Positions 1 through 9,720 of a stretch of 64,000 nt of DNA are shown here, one piece after another. Position 1 is the stretch's first letter. Each line of letters begins with the position of its first letter. Made by a program: the position numbers and the translations under genes. Source of the stretch: Adiantum capillus-veneris (lineage: Eukaryota; Streptophyta; Polypodiopsida; Polypodiales; Pteridaceae). A model generated the notes under the pieces. It ran no database searches. It was not told the origin of the DNA and saw only the letters and a list, made by a program, of their open reading frames with translations. Where the stretch lies: NCBI GenBank assembly GCA_014529385.2, contig CM043956.1, forward strand, positions 63,009,120-63,073,119, read 5' to 3'.

Positions 1-2786
1 GCAGCAATCCAATTTTCTGAATTCTGTGCTTCATCAAAAGACAGAGGCTCCTCAACATCATGTAAACTAGACACAACCAAAGCATAACAATCTGATGCAT
101 AAGATGCATGGCGAGAGCCTGAACGAGTACGACTAGACAAAGGTGCATCCAATTTACTGTCACGCAAAGTGTGCAACAACCATTTTGGCATACCTCATTT
201 TCAGCCCTTTCCTCATCAAGTACATCATGTACATCTGCATCAGTAATAGGCTGATCTAGAACATTTTTCAGAAACCCCCATAGGCTGTACATTTGCCTCA
301 TTGGAAATTAGATTCGTATTTCCACCACTGAAAAGAGGCAACAAAGTGTCATAAATGTCCTGTGAGCTTACATTATTCTCTAGTACATGACAGCAAGGGC
401 TGAACAGAATCTTCCACAAACACTACATCCCGTGAAACCAGAATAAACTTTGTTTGCGGATGATATAACCTGTAACCTTTGCTTTCAGCTCTATAACCAA
501 CAAAAATACATTTGACAGCCTTATCATCCAATTTTTTGCATTGTGTTTGTGGCACCAAAGCATATGCCAAACAGCCAAAAACACGCATGTGCTCAATAGA
601 AGGCTTTCTAGCATGCCATGGTTCATATAGAGTAATAGACTGCAAAGCTTTCGTAGGACACCTGTTAAGTCCATAAGTGGCACACATGATTGCCTCAAGC
701 CAAAAAGAATGCGGCAAAGCTTGACTTTTGACCATACATCGTGCCATTTCCTCAGTGACTTGTTTTTCCTCTCAGCAACACCAGTTTGCTGAGGTGTATA
801 AGGCACTGTACATTGGTGTTTTATCCCACGACTAGCCAGAAATGCATTAAACTCATGAGACATATACTCCCCCCCTCGATCGGAATGGAGGGTGCCCATA
901 CTACATATCGAGACATTTTCAGCAATAGCCAGAAATTGTTTGAAGCACATAAAAACTTCGAACTTCTCTTTAAGCGGAAATACCCATGCATGCCTGGAGT
1001 AATCATCAATGAAAGTCACGAAGTACAGGTAATTGCCCAAGGACGGAGTTTGCATGGGCCCACAAACATCACTATGCACAAGCTGTAACCTGCATGTGGC
1101 CCTAACTGAACCATCCTTTGGAAACTTAGAACGCTGCATTTTACCCCGAATACAGCCTTCACAAACATGTTTGACAGGTGCTTCAAGAGGCGGCAAAGAA
1201 GCAACCATATCAGATTTCTGCAAACGCAGCAAACTGACAAAATTCAGATGACCAAAACGTGCATGCCAAAGTTTTGCATTTGAAATAGCCCTTGAATCTG
1301 CAACAGCATTTGCAAAATTTTGTCCACACTTGTTATACAAAGTGAGCTTATACAGCCCACGGCACAAAAGCCCATATGCAACAATTTCATCACCAAAACT
1401 GAGATCATGAACTGTACATCTGTCATCCACAAATTTGACTACAAGTCCAAGTCTAGCAAGTGCGGATACAGACAAGAGATTCTTCTTGATCCCAGGTACA
1501 TAAAGTGCATCAACAAGTGTGAAGGAACTGCCATTAGCAGCAGTGAGCACAATCTTTCCAACTCCCTGAACTGGATAAAAGGCGTTGTTGGCACAAGTGA
1601 CTGAGTTCCCATGAGGGACTGACTCGAGAGAGGTAAACAATTCACGATGTGAGGTAATGTGCTTTGTAGCACCACTGTCGAAATACCACACATGTGAATC
1701 TGCAGCAACTGACAAGCATGCATCATGGACAGCAGGATTGTAAGTGCACTTTGCGCTAAAAGCCCATTCTGCATCAACATCAGCATCACAATCTCCTTTC
1801 ACAGAAGACTCAACAATGGCTGCATTTGTAGTGGAACCAGCATTTGCAGTGGAACCACCCTCTTTCTTCTTAGCCTCTTTGGCCTTCAACTTAGGACACG
1901 ACTTGATCAAGTGATCATTGGCTTTACAATAATGGCAACGCATCTTCTTTTTGCCCTTATCACCAGAATTGTCAGACGAAGTGCTGCCACCAAAAGCATT
2001 AGAAACAGAATTTTTGCCACTCGCAGCAGAACCATAAGAAGTGGCTGCATTAATGTTACCACCCTTTCTTTGAGAAGCAATAAAAGCCTGTTCAACTGCA
2101 CGCTGCCTAGTCCTGTTTTTTCTAGAAAGTGACTCTTGCAACAGCAATGTGCATAATGCATCAAACTTGACAACTTCAGGATTTCCTTGGGTCATCAGTC
2201 TCCAAGTACTAGCAAAAGTCTGGTAGGAATCTGGTAAGGCATCAAGAACAGTCTGCACAAGGGAACTGTCCGAAATGACTTCACCTGCAGAAATGAGTTG
2301 CTCATTGATATCCTTGACACTAGCAAGGAAAGTGTCCATATCATCTTCCTCATGCATAATCTTCGACTCCAGCTCTTTACGCAGCAAAGCAATTTTAGCC
2401 TCATTGCGGCTTGCATAAAGACCTGTTAGAATATCCCAAGCCTGTTTTGCAGATTTTGTTGAACGGATGTGAGGAATAATGGTGCGCTTTACAGACAACG
2501 CAATCAATGCATGAGCCTGCGCATCCTTAACATCCCAACGAGCTTGTTTTGCCGTAGGCAAAACAACTCTAACAGCTGCAATCCTTGCAGCAAGACCTGC
2601 AACATCCTCAACATCGCCTACATCCTCAGAACCAGGACGTACATCAATGCCCTGCACAATGTTCCAGACACCTTTTGACACAAGAACATGTTGCATCATA
2701 TAAGCCCACATAGGGTAGTTGTCCCCATCCAACCTGTCCTCAGCAGCAAACATCTTGAACACATCTGTGTTGTTGTTGTCAGCCAT
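1..2786 (-). pseudogene. gag-pol of copia A: gag, protease, integrase, start of RT (frameshifted)
   Basis: The start is the ATG at 2786 (MADNNNTDVF), the first in-frame Met after the leader; an ORF start at 2846 would lie in the leader. Visible in order: the copia gag domain, a CCHC zinc knuckle (CHYCKANDHLIKSC), the aspartic protease motif YFDSGATKH, the integrase HHCC finger (HARFGHLN...CEGC) and the DDE core with HSDVCGP, HSDRGGEY and VAERKN. One missing base near 752 (compared with element C) shifts the frame in the integrase, which continues at 747-373. A second small deletion near 388 shifts it again, and a stretch similar to the RT start reaches position 1. The gag-to-integrase reading frame is otherwise open for more than 2 kb, which implies a recent copy. 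Confidence 0.9.
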
Positions 2787-3130
2787 GGTAAATGCTGCAC
2801 CTGATGTGAAAACTGCCCGAAAATAGGAGAAATGGAGGGGAAACAACTTGTGCTATATAGCACAAACCGTAGAAGACTATAAGGCACCTATTATGCAGAA
2901 AACGGCACTGACAGAAAATCTGCACAAAATGACGAAATAGCCTGTGTAGTACTGCCCGTAGTGGAAACGGAGGCTGAAATGAGCCCAAATCAAAATTCTG
3001 AGCAGACCAAGCTCTTCGAGCTCACCAAAATATTTGTCGACTTGCGAACGCTCGCCAAAGCTCACTAAAATCGGAGAAAGTGAGCAGACGTGTGCTGGAG
3101 CAGCTGGCGACTAAGCCCGGGAGGACGTGA

Positions 3131-3145
3131 CCTGCTCTGATACCA
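3131..3145 (-). other. Primer-binding site of copia A (initiator tRNA-Met)
   Basis: Two bases inside the LTR, the minus strand reads TGGTATCAGAGCAGG, the complement of the plant initiator tRNA-Met 3' end used to prime minus-strand DNA synthesis. The untranslated leader then runs to the gag start at 2786. Confidence 0.9.
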
Positions 3146-3147
3146 AT

Positions 3148-3374
3148 TGTTGGAATTAGGGTTGCAGAGAAACACACACAGCTTGGAGAAGATGAAGGAA
3201 GCTCAAGGCACACAATAGAGAGTGTGTTACTTAGTGTGCAATGGAAAGATAGATAGCCCTAGAGTGATGGGCGTATATACAATGCACGGGGGAAAAAACC
3301 TCCTAAAGAGGGAAAAAATGCCCCGGCGGTCCTAGTGTGTTCACACACATCACTACCACATGTATATGGTAACA
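3148..3374 (-). repeat. 5' LTR of copia element A (227 bp)
   Basis: On the minus strand it begins TGTTACCATATACATG and ends CCTAATTCCAACA, the TG...CA ends of an LTR. The boundaries are supported by element C, whose LTRs have the same ends and are flanked by a perfect 5-bp duplication. A TATA-like GTATATAC (3273-3280) lies inside and may be the promoter. Confidence 0.92.
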
Positions 3375-3578
3375 GTATTAGCGAGGTTGGATTTGGCCAT
3401 AAGTGTTTTTGTCTCCTAGTTGGTGTAGAGGAGAAATGCCTTTTGGTTTGAGATGCTTTAGTTGATTGCTGCCTAGGAAGATACACCATCTGCACAGGCT
3501 TTCAGGTTGTTTGATGTCATTGCATAGGCTATATTAGTGAATTAATTCAGTTGAAGATGTCTAAGCTGTAGGTGTTAT
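3375..3578. other. Unassigned spacer between copia A and gypsy E0
   Basis: About 200 bases without an ORF or a match to other parts of the window. It is the pre-existing target DNA of copia A on one side and abuts the TGTCACAAG start of an LTR on the other. Confidence 0.5.
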
Positions 3579-4060
3579 TGTCACAAGTGTGATGTAGCAT
3601 TCTCACAGAGGGTTTGGTTTTTTAATAAACCTAACTGCTCCCAACTTACATATGATGGCTGAGGGGCCTAAAACGTTTTAAAATGAAGCAAGTAACCGAC
3701 ATGGCATTCCATACGGACAGGCTTGGAAATCGTGGAGGTTGTTGAAGCAGTATGTATGGACGCAAGCCAGCCCCAAGGGCGCATGTGTTTGGCACAAAAG
3801 CTTTTGGGAAGCTAGGTTTGTCAATGGGGGCTTTTAGGACTGTTAGCTTTTGGGGTGCCCTTTTTTTGAGCCTCCTTGTAATTGTTTATAAGCCTGGCTA
3901 GGGTCTCTCTTTAAGCAGATTAGCTTGGGAGCACTGTGAAGAGAGGACCCTCAACATTACACCTTGTGAAGCATCAATAAGAAAGAAATACTGAAAGGGG
4001 TGCCAGTCTTTGGGGCCAATGCATGCATATGGAAGCAGAACTCCATTGCCTCGTGTCGAT

Positions 4061-4116
<56 letters not shown>

Positions 4117-4196
4117 TTTCAAGTTCAGGTTGGCTGTTTGGAGTTTTCTCACGTGTTGCTGTAGATTTCTTGCTTGAAGTGTCCAAGCCTGCTATT
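3579..4196 (+). repeat. 5' LTR of gypsy E0
   Basis: Starts TGTCACAAGTG like the other gypsy LTRs here and stops just before the priming site at 4198. It carries the shared block AAATACTGAAAGGGGTGCC...TTTGGGGCC near 3989-4020 and a long TC microsatellite at 4065-4116. The last bases are mutated (ctgctatt where relatives have ctgttaca), so the 3' end is approximate. Confidence 0.7.
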
Positions 4197-4325
4197 GTGG
4201 TATGAGAGCTCAGACGATCCTTCTTGTGCGAAGAATCTGATCCCTATTTCCTGGAGCACACATTGATGCTTGTAGTGAATCCGGTAGAGAGGTAAGCGTT
4301 TCACTGACCATCCGTCTTCAGAAAG

Positions 4326-5165
4326 ATGAAGTCAACCCCAATTCCAACGGGGGAGCAACATAAACCAATAGAAATTTCAATGGTATCCAACCACCTAAAG
4401 GAACAGTGTGCGAGTGACGAAGATTTTGCAAGGATCTTCGAACAGTTACAGGAAGGACAACGTCATGAGCACTACCTCCTCAGAGATGGTTTTATGATGA
4501 TGCATGGCAGACTCTGTCACTAGGCCATTGCGACATAAGGTCACGGTAGAGAGTCGTGTCCCACCGTATGCAAGGCATCGTGGTATAGATGCTACAGTAA
4601 AAGCCGTTGTGAGACATTCTTTTATTGGCCTACCTTGAGGAGAGATGTGGATGCCTTTGTGCGAGCATGCGTGATTTGCCAAAAGGTCAAGTTTGACAGG
4701 TAAAAGGCACCGGGGCTGTTACAGCCATTGCCGATTCCAGATAAACCATGGGAAAGTATAGCTATGGATTTTATCTTTGATCTTCCTAGAACACAGACAG
4801 GGAATGATGGAATCTGGACCATTATTTGCAGATTCAGTAAGCAAGCTCATTTCATTCCTGTTAGGAAGAAGATAAAACCAGATCCGATGGCACGTCTCTT
4901 TATGTGCAATGTCTTTAAGTACCATGGTATGCCACAATCGATTGTCAATGACCGTGATCCACGGATGACAAGTCTATTCTGGAGAGGCATATTTGAGAAT
5001 ATGGGCACTACGCTTAAGTTCTCATCGTCGTTTCATCCATAGACAGATGTGCAGTCAAAAGAGGCAAATTCTATTGTCTTGGATCTGCTTAAGTGCTATG
5101 TGTCAGAAGAGCACAAGGAGAAGTGGGTGCAGTATTTGCCGTTGGTTGAGTATGCGTACAAGAAA
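4326..5165 (+). pseudogene. gypsy pol remnant: RNase H tail and integrase (E0)
   Basis: The translation follows the related element F from the end of RNase H (DEDFARIFEQLQEGQ) through the integrase zinc finger (RACVICQKVKFDR) and the first two catalytic regions (SIAMDFIFDLPRTQ and VNDRDPRMTSLFW). It carries a stop at 4521, a frameshift near 4610, a stop at 4701 and one at 5041 in place of the Gln of the HPQTDGQSE motif. It ends abruptly at LPLVEYAY near 5156, joined to the 3' non-coding tail, so the integrase C-terminus and chromodomain are deleted. Confidence 0.8.
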
Positions 5166-5225
5166 GGAGAAGCTAACTCCTTGATAAAAAGAACCGAAAG
5201 GAGAAGCTAACTCCTTAACAAAAAG
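5162..5225 (+). repeat. Two-copy tandem repeat at the pol/3' tail junction of E0
   Basis: The sequence AAAGGAGAAGCTAACTCCTT followed by an A-rich spacer occurs twice in direct order, each copy including the imperfect palindrome AGGAG...CTCCT. It marks the deletion junction where pol was lost. Confidence 0.7.
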
Positions 5226-5297
5226 AGCAAATTGACTGTCCCTTGGAATGACCCTCGGAATTCTTTGAGCTAACTTGAGTTGTTTTGTAGATATGCT

Positions 5298-5335
5298 GTA
5301 ATCGCGGATGATTACTCTTTTTCAAGAAGGGGAGA
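5298..5335 (+). other. Pre-PPT hairpin and polypurine tract of E0
   Basis: GTAATC-GCGGAT-GATTAC (5298-5315) can fold as a 6-bp stem with a 6-base loop. Eight bases later comes the purine run AAGAAGGGGAGA (5324-5335) touching the LTR start TGTAAC, which is the expected plus-strand primer. The same hairpin-PPT layout occurs in E, F, G and I. Confidence 0.72.
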
Positions 5336-5863
5336 TGTAACAAACTGCTGACGTGTCAAAGCCTAAAGAATGGAGCCAACTTACAGATGCCGGCCGAGGG
5401 GCCTAAACCCTAAGAAGAACACGTAGCAGAAGAAGAAGTCCTACCAACTTATGGGGACCCCATCCGATGGGTGCCCAGTGACATAAAGGGATTAAAATAA
5501 AGCAGGACCCACACACACAGTGAAGAAATTGCGTAGTTGCTGATGACGTGGCAAATTTCCAAAAAATTGCGTTGGTTGATGACGTGGCAAGCTGTACGGA
5601 TTTTCATAAATTACGTTGGCAGCTTTTTGGCATCGCTTTTGCACTAGAAGCTTTTGAGTTTGAAGGCTTTTCATGTAAAACGCTTTTTAGGCCAAGGGCC
5701 TTTAAATATGTGCTAAGGGCTCATTCTTTGGCATGCTTCCCGGAGAAGGTCTAGAGTACCAGCTTGTACTATGTTGATGCAATATAAAGAAATTCCGAAA
5801 GGGGCGCCAAGGTTTGGGGCCAATACTCTCTGGGGTGGAATTCCGCCACTCCATGTCGTGTGG

Positions 5864-5897
<34 letters not shown>

Positions 5898-5969
5898 GTT
5901 GTTATTGAAGTGCTAAAAATCTGTTTAGTCTGTTCTTTTCTATTGGCATGTGGTGCCCTTCTTGTGACA
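5336..5969 (+). repeat. Gypsy LTR shared by E0 (3') and E (5')
   Basis: Starts TGTAACAAACTGCTGACG and ends GTGACA just before a priming site (TGGTATTAGAGC at 5973). It contains two GATGACGTGGC boxes (about 5541 and 5577), a TATA-like TTTAAATA near 5701, the AAAGGGGCGCC...TTTGGGGCC block (about 5797-5822) and a TC microsatellite (5863-5891). It closely matches the solo LTR at 7084-7804. A polypurine tract on its left and a priming site on its right mean it joins two internal regions, as in LTR-recombined tandem elements. Confidence 0.85.
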
Positions 5970-5972
5970 CAC

Positions 5973-5987
5973 TGGTATTAGAGCACG
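5973..5987 (+). other. Primer-binding site of E (initiator tRNA-Met)
   Basis: TGGTATTAGAGCACG lies 3 bases after the LTR end and differs from the consensus TGGTATCAGAGCACG by one C-to-T change. Confidence 0.8.
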
Positions 5988-6033
5988 ACAGGTTTCTCTT
6001 CTATCGAGAAATCTGATCCTTCTCGCGGCACTT

Positions 6034-6300
6034 ATGGATTCCGAAGAGAATCAAACGACTCCATCTGCCACCCCCTGAGGCTGGAGGTAGTACGGGAAAT
6101 TTAAGCGATTTAGCGGAGAATGAGTATGGGCCACCTCGGGCCCTCGCAGTTGAACTCATCGAGATGCAACGTCAACAACGGGTTGACGAGTGCGGAAAGC
6201 AGATGCTTCAGTTTGCCAAGGATACCCAGTATGCAAAATTTTGACCCAGTAGTCGATGGATGAAGTGTATATCCAATGGCAGAAAGCCATTGAGACACTT
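6034..6300 (+). pseudogene. gypsy gag N-terminus (E), truncated
   Basis: ATG at 6034 (MDSEENQTTPSAT) follows the leader. A one-base shift at about 6074 leads into PEAGGSTGNL and then EYGPPRALAVELIEMQRQQ, which aligns with the gag starts of J, F, G and I. The frame ends at a stop at 6241 and the sequence is cut at 6300 by an inverted LTR fragment. Gag would form the particle; here only the N-terminal part survives. Confidence 0.78.
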
Positions 6301-6533
6301 GTCACAAGACGGGCACCACGTGCCAGTAGAAAAGAACAGACTAAACAACTTTAAGCACTTCAAATAACAACTGAATTGAAAGAGATGCACGGCATGAGAC
6401 GGGGAGTGGCGTGCACGCCAAGAGAGCACCGGCCCCAAACGCTGGTGCCCCTTTCGATATTTCTTATTATTACTGATTTGCAAAGTACAACAGCCGGGGA
6501 ACACTTCCTCTGCAATCTGCGCGCTGAAGGACT
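6300..6533 (-). repeat. Inverted 3' part of a gypsy LTR inside E
   Basis: The plus strand starts TGTCACAAGACGGGCACCACG, the reverse complement of the end of the 7084-7804 LTR, and continues through the inverted CCGGCCCCAAACGCTGGTGCCCC block (about 6430-6455). It joins gag on the left and the RNase H tail on the right (NLVADALSRKP). No target duplication is visible, so it marks a rearrangement with loss of the PR-RT-RNase H region. Confidence 0.78.
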
Positions 6534-7671
6534 GAAAAATTTAGTGGCAGATGCATTGTCTCGGAAGCCCCTCGTCTTTGGTTGTTTCCGCGATCCATCA
6601 CAGAAGCTTCGGTGATATGGTTGACCAATACGCCACAAATCCGGACTTTACCAATGTTTTTACTCGGATACAGAATGGGGAAACAATTTTAGGATATTCC
6701 ATGCACGATGGCTACTTGATGAAGAAAACGATGTTGTGTGTCACACAGCCTTTGAGGGAAAAGGTCTTGATAGAGTGTCACTGTCCACCGTTTACGGGTC
6801 ACCGCGGCATCAATACCACCGTGAAGGGGGTAGAGCGCTATTTCTTTTGGTCGAGACTCAAGAAGGATGTGGACGACTTTGTTCACAGTTGTTTAGTACG
6901 CTAAAAGGTAAAGTTTGAGAGGCATAAGGCACAAGGATTACTACAGCCTTTACCCATTCCCACTCGCCCTTAGGAAAGTATTGCAATGAATTTCATCTTT
7001 GATCTTCCGAAGACACAGAGTGGGCACGATGGCATTTGGAATGTCATTGACAGATTTAGTAGGCAAGCTCACTTCATTCCAATTGTCACAAACTGCTAAC
7101 GTGTCAAAGCCCTGAAGAATGAAGCCAATTTACAGATGCCGGCCGAGGAGTTTAAACCCTAAGAAGAACAAGTAACAGAAGAAGAAGTCCTACCAACTTA
7201 TGGGGACCTCGTCCGATGGGGCCCCAAGTGACATAAAGGATTAAAATGAAGTAGGACCCACACACACAAAGAAAGACTTGCGCCAAAAACTGATGATGTG
7301 GCAGTTGTACGGGCAGTTTCCGGATTTTGCGTTGACAATGCTGACGTGGCAGATTTTCGCAAAACGCGTTGACAGTGCTGACGTGGCAGTTTTACGGAAT
7401 TTCGTGATTTACGCTTGCAGCTTTTTGGCATTGCTTTTGGACCAGAAGCTTTTGAGTTTGAAGGCTTTTCATGTAAAACTGCTTTTGGGGCCTAGGGACT
7501 TTAAATATGTGCTAAGGGCTCATTCTCTTGCATGCTTCCTGGAGAAGGTGCAGAGTTTGGAGTACCGACTTGTATTGTGTTGATGCAATACTCAAGAAAT
7601 ACCAAAAGGGGCGCCAAGGTTTGGGGCCAATACTCTCTGGGGTGGAATTCTTCCACTCCGTGTCGCATGTC

Positions 7672-7729
<58 letters not shown>

Positions 7730-8158
7730 ACAATTGTTATTGAAGTGCTAAAAGTCTGTTTAGCTTGTTCTTTTCTATTGGCACGTGGTGCCCGTCTTGT
7801 GACACCAGTGAAAAAAAGTAGTCAAGCCGGACTATTTAGTGAGATTGTTCATTGCACATATATTTCGGTTACATGGCATGCCTTAGACAATAGTCTCCGA
7901 CAGAGATCCTCAATTCACGAGTTTGTTTTGGAGGGCTATATGGGAGAGCATTGACACACGGTTGCAGTTCTCGTCAGAAGACTCAATGGGAATTTTTTTT
8001 GCCTTTGGTGGAATTCGCCTACAATAACACGGTTCACTCTTTGACGGGAAAGCGCAATTTGAAATAATTGAAGGTGCTCAGAAGGTTCCTCCCTTTCTAA
8101 ACACTAAAGACAAGATTTTTGAAGTCGACTAGTACACGAGAGACTTGGACACTGCTTT
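6534..8158 (+). pseudogene. gypsy RNase H tail and integrase of E, split by a solo LTR
   Basis: From VADALSRKPLV (6540) the sequence runs through the integrase HHCC finger and the first catalytic region. It has a frameshift near 6600 and a stop at 6901. The zinc-finger motif CLVCQ is mutated to CLVR-stop and the first catalytic Asp region reads AMNFIFD (D to N). At 7083 it stops in RFSRQAHFIP and resumes after the solo LTR at 7805 (PVKK...), then reaches KIFEVD and TAF at 8158, where element D begins. Several further frameshifts are present. Confidence 0.85.
7084..7804 (+). mobile_element. Solo gypsy LTR inserted in the E integrase
   Basis: A 721-bp LTR, TGTCACAAACTG...CTTGTGACA, with no internal region. 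It is flanked by the 5-bp duplication CCAAT (7079-7083) / CCAGT (7805-7809); related elements show one uninterrupted CATTCCAGTGAAG here. It arose by insertion of a full element followed by LTR-LTR recombination. It contains GACGTGGC boxes (about 7340 and 7378), a TATA-like TTTAAATA near 7500 and a TC microsatellite (7672-7727). Confidence 0.92.
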
Positions 8159-9066
8159 TGTCACAAAAATACGGAAGCGAAAACTGACTGTTAAATGCAA
8201 TTTATATACTCAAGAGACTTTGGAGAGAAAGAGAGAAAGCTTGACACATCATTGGGGACCAGAAGATGGGCTGGTCCCCCCCCATAAAGAGAATATCTTT
8301 ATTACTAAGGGAGAATTCTTTACAAGCACAAGAACGGGGCGAAAGCCCGTCCTCTATTCTTTCTTGTCCTTCTTCTTCTTCTGACTGAGAGAGTAGAAGA
8401 ACTGCTCTCCTGACTACTAAGAGGATATTTCCTCTTCTGTGAGATTTTGGGAAGCTCTCGTAGATGAGAGTCTATCTTCCACTAAACTCATCGGAAGCTC
8501 TCAAAAACGAGAGTCTATCTTCCGCTAACTGTGTCTCTTCGGACATAATCATTCCTGCAGTCAACCCACGAAGGAAACATGCAAAACACACGCACACACA
8601 CGCTTGCTGTAATTTTCTGCACATAACCAGAAATTGTTACCTGAGCGCGTTCCAATGCCGAAACGGAGGTCCTTTTTGTGACGGAAATGCTCCAAACTTT
8701 GTGTGTGTGTATAGTAGGTAGAGAGGAATAGTTTCCTACTAAAGCTTTGCTGAAATTCACCCTAATACAGGTGATTAGGGGCTGAAAACAGAGAATTTGC
8801 AGCAGCTACTAGGGAGAGAAAAAGAGTTTTTTACTGCTTTACGCGATGAAACTTCTCCCCCAGCTGCCTATGACCATGAGAGGCCTTGTTCTAGGTGATG
8901 GGTGCACAGAGGCTCCACATACACCACAAGGTGCTGCTCTCAAGCTTCAATGGAGAGCTTCACTGCGTAGAGGACGTTCAACTTAGGGGGGGTAGTGCAC
9001 TGCCAACCTGGCAAGAGGGGGAGGGGTTGCTCTCTTATAGCCTCCCAGAAGAGGGGGCGCTAGCAT

Positions 9067-9113
<47 letters not shown>

Positions 9114-9680
9114 ATGGGAAAGTGTGCCAAGTGACACACTTACTTTAAAATTTAAAAACCATTCAACTTTTGACTTTAAAAATCCTATGCTAGTTAATGA
9201 AATGTGCAATTAAGTGCACAACTACACACATACATGCAACCAATTAAATTGTTAACTGCTCCTCAGCGCAATGTCGTACCGACACTGCTTTGGCATTACC
9301 TGTTCGCACTTGTCCGGCCATTTGGTCCAGCGCAAATCATTTAAGAATACTTTAACTAACTTATCCTAAGGCCGTAAAATAATCAGGCCTTAGGGTTATT
9401 ATTCTAAGGATCCCATCTCATTCCTGTGCTTGCACTAGCGCGCGTAATTTTCTGAGCTTGAAATCTGAGGCTACTATCTACCCCTTCATTGAAGACCGAT
9501 TTCCCAATCGCTAGGGCTTCAGGGTATTTTCTGCTAGGGTCTCCCTGAGGTGCACTGGCCCAAACTTGGGCGCACCTGAGGCCCTAGAACTGCTAAATCT
9601 ATTCTGATGTGCACACAACTAATTAGATAATTCTTTTCTCGTAAATAAATTAATTATTTACAAAGTCTGACTTAGTTACA
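8159..9680 (-). repeat. 3' LTR of chromovirus D (1522 bp)
   Basis: Plus-strand ends are TGTCACAAAAATACGG and GACTTAGTTACA. It matches 16355-17862 almost throughout. Inside are a duplicated AAGCTCTC...GAGAGTCTATCTTCC unit (about 8450-8526), a GA microsatellite (9068-9109, longer than in the other LTR) and a GC-rich hairpin ACGGGGC-GAAA-GCCCGT (about 8335-8352). Small ORFs on either strand have no recognisable domain. Confidence 0.93.
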
Positions 9681-9720
9681 TCCCACTTGGTTCTAAACGG
9701 TTGACCTCAACTGTAGAGCG

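Larger units (their letters stand above)
1..3374 (-). mobile_element. Ty1/copia LTR retrotransposon A (3' part outside the window)
   Basis: A copia element read on the minus strand: LTR (3374 to 3148), primer-binding site, leader, then gag, protease, integrase and the start of reverse transcriptase running off the left edge. Gene order PR-IN-RT is diagnostic of Ty1/copia. It is very close to element C at 58834-63312, so the two belong to one recently active family. The second LTR and target duplication lie outside the window. The 5 bases outside the LTR are 3375-3379 (gtatt). Confidence 0.93.
3579..5969 (+). mobile_element. Ty3/gypsy element E0, internally deleted (LTR-pol fragment-LTR)
   Basis: A plus-strand gypsy element with a 5' LTR (3579-4196), a degenerate priming site (TGGTATGAGAGC at 4198), a pol remnant (4326-5165), a 3' non-coding tail with hairpin (5298-5315), a polypurine tract (5324-5335) and a 3' LTR (5336-5969). 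Gag, protease, RT and most of RNase H are missing, so it is an internal-deletion derivative. Its 3' LTR is followed directly by another priming site and gag, so this LTR also serves as the 5' LTR of element E. Confidence 0.72.

Noticed and set aside
786-2678. Several plus-strand ORFs opposite copia A
   Set aside because: They are antisense shadows of the gag-pol frame with no domain or conserved start; the same holds for antisense ORFs over C at 59524-60804.
4023-4205. Leu-Ser repeat proteins and Arg-Glu repeat proteins at several TC/GA tracts
   Set aside because: Simple translation of microsatellites in LTRs (also 19507-19874, 48578-48769, 54550-54732).
7528-7954. ORF with a Ser-Leu repeat (140 codons)
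   Set aside because: It is the translation of a TC microsatellite within the solo LTR and runs into integrase remnants in the wrong frame.
8335-8352. GC hairpin in the D LTR as a riboswitch or terminator
   Set aside because: A single short hairpin in an LTR of a plant retrotransposon; nothing supports such a function.
8464-8760. ORFs in the D LTRs
   Set aside because: No recognised domain, not conserved in frame between the two LTR copies; LTR sequence explains them.
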